DNA of 17,688 bases from Oscillospiraceae bacterium (GTDB lineage Bacteria > Bacillota_A > Clostridia > Oscillospirales > Oscillospiraceae). Both the position numbers and the translations under genes were made by a program. Position 1 is the first letter of the stretch, and every line of letters begins with the position of its first letter. The stretch spans positions 1 through 17,688 of the forward strand of contig JAEDOK010000020.1 in NCBI GenBank assembly GCA_016302005.1. The letters are read 5' to 3'. The notes beneath the pieces are model-generated. The model had not been told where the DNA came from and made no database searches. It saw nothing but the letters and a program-made list of their open reading frames with translations. Below are positions 14,563 to 17,688 of this stretch, piece after piece.

Positions 14563-15780
14563 TTATTCTCGAATTAAGGGCATACTCATGCAGCGGGGGC
14601 CGCCTCTGCCCCGGCTCAGCTCGCCGCTGGGGATTTTTAAGACGGTGATCCCCTCCGCCTCCATCAGCGCGTTGGTGACATAGTTACGGTCGTATGCGAT
14701 CACCGTGCCGGGGCGAATGCACAGGGCGTTCGAGCCGTCGTTCCACTGCTCGCGCTGCGCCGCGATCTGGTCGCCGCCGCCGCAGCGCAGTAAGGTCACC
14801 TGTTCTGCGCCGACCGCGTCGGCAAGCACCTTTTCAATCGGGGCGTCCAAACGCCGCGCCTTCGGTGTCCCATGGGCACCCGGTGTCAGCTCGAAGATCT
14901 GCAAAGAGTCTAAAATGGTCGGATGGATCAGGAACTTGTCCGCGTCGATCTGCGTCAGCACGGTATCCAGATGCATAAAGGCGCGGCGGCTCGGGATATC
15001 AAATGCCAATACCCGCCGGATCTGTGCCGTCTCGTCGCGGAAGATGTTATTGGCCAGCCGCTCGACCGCCTCGGGCATCGTGCGTTGGGAAATGCCGACG
15101 GCGATGGTCTCGGCGCTCAGGTTGAGAATGTCGCCCCCCTCTAAGCTGAAAGGCTCCTCCGGCGTATAATAAAACGGTACCTTCCCCGCGTAATCAGGGT
15201 GGTAATGCAGGATATAGTCGCTGTAGATCGTCTCGCGGTTGCGGGTGTCGGAGTACATATGGTGCAGGGAGACGCCGTGCCCGATGCTGGCAAAGGGGTC
15301 GCGCGTGAAATAGAGGTTCGGAATGGGGTCGAGAACAAAATGGGTGCGGTCGCTGCGCAGCGCGGCAAGAGAGGCGGCGCCGCGGATAGGCAGCTCGTCA
15401 AAGCAAACGCCGGACATTGTCTTATGCACCAGCTCGGCAGCGTTGCGGGAGGCAAGCAGCACCTCTGTGAGCGGTTCGCGGTAGCTGTCGGCGACGGGGC
15501 CGCTGCGATGGATGAAATCCGCGACGAACTGCTCCTGCAAAGCCTTGCTCTTGGCTAAGGTCTGCGCGGTCAGCGCACTCAGGTAGACGACCTCCACGCC
15601 GTTGTTGCGCAGGGTTTGGGCAAAGGCATCATGCTCCGCCTGCGCACCGAGGAGATACGGGATGTCGTCAAACAGGAGCTGCTGGAGGGAGTTCGGCACA
15701 AGCTGCTCCAGCTCGCTGCCGGGGCGCTGCAAAAGTACCTTTTTCAGCGGTCGGACTTCACTTCTAACATGGATAGACAT
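14563..15780 (-). CDS. arcA: Arginine deiminase
   Basis: The enzyme hydrolyses arginine to citrulline and ammonia, the first step of the arginine deiminase pathway. The 405-residue protein has the full guanidino-modifying catalytic set: D161 in FTRDPF, E214 in LEGGDI, H270 and D272 in HLDT, and the nucleophile C397 in RGGPRCMSMP. It also has NDGSNALCIRPGTVIAYDRN. ATG at 15780 is preceded by AAGGGGAG on the minus strand (about 15787-15794). No arcB (ornithine carbamoyltransferase), arcC (carbamate kinase) or arcD antiporter is in the window, so the rest of the pathway would have to be elsewhere. It has its own terminator and promoter, so it is probably monocistronic. Confidence 0.97.
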   Translation of the reverse strand: MSIHVRSEVRPLKKVLLQRPGSELEQLVPNSLQQLLFDDIPYLLGAQAEHDAFAQTLRNNGVEVVYLSALTAQTLAKSKALQEQFVADFIHRSGPVADSYREPLTEVLLASRNAAELVHKTMSGVCFDELPIRGAASLAALRSDRTHFVLDPIPNLYFTRDPFASIGHGVSLHHMYSDTRNRETIYSDYILHYHPDYAGKVPFYYTPEEPFSLEGGDILNLSAETIAVGISQRTMPEAVERLANNIFRDETAQIRRVLAFDIPSRRAFMHLDTVLTQIDADKFLIHPTILDSLQIFELTPGAHGTPKARRLDAPIEKVLADAVGAEQVTLLRCGGGDQIAAQREQWNDGSNALCIRPGTVIAYDRNYVTNALMEAEGITVLKIPSGELSRGRGGPRCMSMPLIRE

Positions 15781-15812
15781 GGTGTTCTCCCCTTATTTGT
15801 ATTCGGTGTCGA

Positions 15813-15865
15813 AATGAAAACATTTCATTAAGTGTATCATACTTTCTACGGAAAGGCAATCACAA
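15813..15865 (-). promoter_or_regulatory. arcA promoter with palindromic operator candidate
   Basis: On the minus strand: TTGTGA (15865-15860), an 18-bp spacer, then TATGAT (15841-15836). Seven bases downstream, at the expected transcription start, lies a perfect inverted repeat AATGAAA-ACA-TTTCATT (15813-15829). A repressor bound there would block initiation. It resembles an ARG box (TGAAT-N4-ATTCA) in its TGAA...TTCA arms but has a different centre spacing, so the regulator is not assigned. Confidence 0.6.
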
Positions 15866-15933
15866 TTCGGCGCTTTCCGGAGAGGATTTTAGTGATATTG
15901 CTTCGCATTGATATTTGCTGAAGCTGTTTTGGG

Positions 15934-17226
15934 TCATGGGAGCGGAGCGCCGAGGACGGCGTCGGGGAGGAGGGCTTCGATTTTGACCCGGCGGAGGGTA
16001 TTCTGCTCCATCGGTGCGCGGACGCAGACCTTTACGCCGTTCGGCGCGTGTCCGGTGAAAAATTCGCCTTCCGGCTGCTCAAACAGCACCTCCTGCACCG
16101 TGCCGATGAGGGCGCGGTCGTAGCGTTCCCGCAGCATTGCGGCGGTCCGTCCGGCTCTTGCAGCCCGCGCTGTCTTGACCGCCTTAGGGATCTGGTCCGG
16201 CATGGCATCGGCAGGGGTGCCCGCGCGGCGGGAATAGGGGAAAATGTGCATCGCCGCGAAGCCGCATTTTTCGGCAAATGACAAGGATTCCTCCAGCTCT
16301 GCCTCCGTCTCGCCGGGGAAGCCGACAATCAGGTCGGTCGTCACAGCGCAGCCGGGGAAAGCGTCGTTCAGCAGGCGCACGCTTTCATAATAGCGGGCGG
16401 TGTCATATTTGCGGTGCATCCGTTTTAAGACGGTATCGCTGCCGCTTTGCAGGCTGAGATGGAACTGCGGGCAGAGGTTCGGCAGTATGGACAGGCGCTT
16501 GCAGAATTCCTCGTCCACCACTCTCGGTTCGAGCGACCCAAGGCGGATGCGCAGCGTGGGCGCGGCAAGGCAGAGCGCTTCGGCAAGCTCGACAAAGCGG
16601 CTGCCGCCCTTAAAATCCCAGCCCCACGAGGCGATCTCGATGCCTGTGACCACGATCTCACGGTAGCCTGCCGCAGCCAGCGCCTTAGCTTGCTCCACCG
16701 CCTCCGCAAGGGGCAGAGAGCGGACGGGACCGCGGGCATAGGGAATGATGCAGTAGGTGCAGAAATTGTTACAGCCGTCCTGCACCTTGAGCATGGCGCG
16801 GGTGCGCTCAAACAGACCTCCTGCGGGCAGAACCTCATAACTGCGCCGCCGCAGTGCCTCATCCACGGAGACGAGGGGCTTGCGCTCCTTCTGTGCGCAC
16901 GCCTGCAAAAGAAGCTGCACGAATTCCTCTCTGCCGCCGCTGCCGCTGATGACATCCACGCCCATCTCCCGCACTGCGTCGGTGCTGACCTGCGCATAGC
17001 AGCCGCATACGCCGAGTACCGCGTCGGGATGCTCACGGCGCAGACGGTGGATCAGTGTGCGATTCTTCCGATCCGCGACCGCAGTGACGGTGCAGGTGTT
17101 GACGATCAAGGCGTCACTCTCCGCTTCCGGCGCGAGGGTGTGCCCCAATGCGATGAGCTGCTGCTCCATCGCCTGTGTTTCGTACTGGTTGACCTTACAG
17201 CCAAGGGTAAAACAATGAAATTTCAT
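15934..17226 (-). CDS. mtaB: tRNA t6A37 methylthiotransferase MtaB
   Basis: MtaB converts N6-threonylcarbamoyladenosine 37 of tRNA to the 2-methylthio form (ms2t6A) using two iron-sulfur clusters and SAM. The 430-residue protein begins FHCFTLGCKVNQYET, typical of MtaB rather than MiaB or RimO. Cluster-binding cysteines of the N-terminal MTTase domain are C10, C45 and C74. The radical SAM motif CxxxCxxC is C152, C156, C159 in DGCNNFCTYCIIPYARGP. A TRAM domain lies at about 370-430. TGGAGA precedes the start on the minus strand. Together with miaA this gives two tRNA position-37 modification genes in the window. It is divergent from the HPr-like gene. Confidence 0.96.
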   Translation of the reverse strand: MKFHCFTLGCKVNQYETQAMEQQLIALGHTLAPEAESDALIVNTCTVTAVADRKNRTLIHRLRREHPDAVLGVCGCYAQVSTDAVREMGVDVISGSGGREEFVQLLLQACAQKERKPLVSVDEALRRRSYEVLPAGGLFERTRAMLKVQDGCNNFCTYCIIPYARGPVRSLPLAEAVEQAKALAAAGYREIVVTGIEIASWGWDFKGGSRFVELAEALCLAAPTLRIRLGSLEPRVVDEEFCKRLSILPNLCPQFHLSLQSGSDTVLKRMHRKYDTARYYESVRLLNDAFPGCAVTTDLIVGFPGETEAELEESLSFAEKCGFAAMHIFPYSRRAGTPADAMPDQIPKAVKTARAARAGRTAAMLRERYDRALIGTVQEVLFEQPEGEFFTGHAPNGVKVCVRAPMEQNTLRRVKIEALLPDAVLGAPLP

Positions 17227-17245
17227 ATATTATCTCCAAAAATCC

Positions 17246-17273
17246 TTTATAAAAGCTTTGAAAAATTGAACAA
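17246..17273 (-). promoter_or_regulatory. Candidate mtaB promoter
   Basis: On the minus strand, TTGTTC (17273-17268), a 16-bp spacer and TATAAA (17251-17246), about 20 bp upstream of the mtaB start. The -35 box is weak. It lies in an AT-rich divergent region just next to the promoter of the HPr-like gene, so the two promoters are back to back. Confidence 0.4.
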
Positions 17274-17281
17274 AAGATGCA

Positions 17282-17311
17282 TTGCAATTTTGTGCAAAAG
17301 GACAGTATAAT
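17282..17311 (+). promoter_or_regulatory. Promoter of the HPr-like gene
   Basis: TTGCAA (17282-17287), an 18-bp spacer and a perfect TATAAT (17306-17311). Transcription would start near 17318 and give a leader of about 100 bases before the start codon at 17417. Confidence 0.7.
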
Positions 17312-17350
17312 GTGCATGTTATTATTTTAACAGGGTTTAGAGAAAAAGTA

Positions 17351-17384
17351 CAGCCCAAACTTGCGCGAAAAGCGATTTGGGCTG
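17351..17384 (+). promoter_or_regulatory. Leader hairpin upstream of the HPr-like gene
   Basis: A perfect 9-bp stem, CAGCCCAAA (17351-17359) with TTTGGGCTG (17376-17384), and a further CGC/GCG stem closing a GAAAA loop. No T run follows, so it is not a simple terminator. It ends about 20 bases before the Shine-Dalgarno AAGGAGA (17404-17410) and may act as a leader control element or RNA stabiliser (inference). Confidence 0.55.
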
Positions 17385-17416
17385 CCCTGCGCCGCAGAGG
17401 CAGAAGGAGAACATGT

Positions 17417-17638
17417 ATGACTGTAAGATTCGAGTCGCTGGGTGATGTCAAGGAATTTGTTGGGCTTGCGACCTTACAGCCCTATGCCGTACAGGTACAG
17501 GACGGCGACCGCATGGTGAACGCAAAGAGCTTCATGGAGATGTTCACCATTAATTTTACGCAGCCGCTGCTCGTCGAGGTCGCCGGGAAGGAGAACGAAG
17601 CGGATTTTGCCCGTGCGGCAAAGCGGTTCCTCGTCTGA
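17417..17638 (+). CDS. HPr-like domain protein lacking the active-site histidine
   Basis: This is a 73-residue protein that fits the HPr (PTS phosphocarrier) fold. The second half, DRMVNAKSFMEMF ... LLVEVAGKENEADFARAAKRFL, matches the HPr NxKS(I/F)M helix and the C-terminal helix. The N-terminal HARP loop with the phosphorylated His15 is missing; the equivalent stretch is VGLATLQPYAVQV with no histidine at all in the protein. A serine at the HPr Ser46 position (S38) is kept. It therefore cannot pass phosphate as normal HPr does and may be a regulatory relative, comparable in principle with Bacillus Crh, which lacks His15 but keeps Ser46. The start ATG 17417 has AAGGAGA six bases upstream; an upstream in-frame extension lacks support. 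It is apparently monocistronic. Confidence 0.75.
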   Translation: MTVRFESLGDVKEFVGLATLQPYAVQVQDGDRMVNAKSFMEMFTINFTQPLLVEVAGKENEADFARAAKRFLV

Positions 17639-17641
17639 TAC

Positions 17642-17679
17642 TGAAAACCGATTAAAATATTCATTTCAATCGGTTTTCA
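17642..17679 (+). terminator. Intrinsic terminator after the HPr-like gene
   Basis: A perfect 12-bp inverted repeat, TGAAAACCGATT (17642-17653) and AATCGGTTTTCA (17668-17679), with a 14-base loop, starts 3 bases after the stop codon. The T-rich part lies within the right arm rather than after it, so termination strength is uncertain, and it could act in both directions. Confidence 0.6.
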
Positions 17680-17688
17680 ACGCCGTAC

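Noticed and set aside
15812..15830. Exact ARG box at the arcA promoter
   Set aside because: The arms TGAA and TTCA fit, but the centre is one base shorter than the usual 18-bp ARG box, so the regulator was not named.
16447..17310. Plus-strand open frame of 287 codons opposite mtaB
   Set aside because: It is antisense to the conserved MtaB cysteine motifs, with no RBS; a GC-rich shadow frame.
17282..17416. N-terminal extension of the HPr-like protein
   Set aside because: It covers the promoter and leader hairpin, lacks family similarity, and the internal ATG 17417 has the only good RBS.

Overview
The window looks like a chromosomal segment from a fairly GC-rich Gram-positive anaerobe of the class Clostridia, probably the Oscillospirales/Ruminococcaceae group. 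The reasons are the mutS-mutL-miaA-hfq order, an endonuclease-type MutL, a yggS-sepF-divIVA division cluster, a T-box leader on ileS and an arginine deiminase gene. This placement is inferred from gene content and order and was not tested by a search. There is no phage, plasmid, CRISPR, tRNA or rRNA signal.

Layout. Bases 2-6549 (+) carry mutS (5' end cut off by the window), a CPBP-family membrane protease, mutL, miaA and hfq: mismatch repair, tRNA A37 prenylation and the RNA chaperone. Bases 6768-9981 (+) carry a HlyD-like membrane-anchored protein, yggS (PLP homeostasis), sepF and divIVA (septum and pole assembly). A strong promoter-like sequence inside yggS could drive sepF-divIVA separately. 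Bases 9982-10441 hold an isoleucine T-box with its terminator and a mobile-looking repeat. Then come ileS and, overlapping it by 4 bp, a small membrane-anchored C39-like cysteine peptidase candidate (to 13833). After a terminator there is a DUF6512 membrane protein (to 14393). On the minus strand lie arcA (14563-15780) and mtaB (15934-17226). Divergent from mtaB is a short HPr-like gene lacking the phosphorylatable histidine (17417-17638).

The most unusual content is a modular family of small palindromic repeats. One module type (A) has termini of the form GTAGGGCGGGGACA, a second (C) has GTAGGGGCGGCTATCAGCC, and a third (B) is a hairpin of the form ATTGCCACG...CTCGCAAT. Copies lie between mutS and the CPBP gene, between miaA and hfq, between the T-box terminator and ileS, and between the convergent DUF6512 and arcA genes. 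Several lie in frame inside mutL, where they encode about 100 residues of the linker between the ATPase and endonuclease domains. A separate imperfect palindrome of about 160 bp follows hfq. The in-frame colonisation of a mismatch repair gene resembles the Rickettsia palindromic elements and is the best candidate here for something undescribed.
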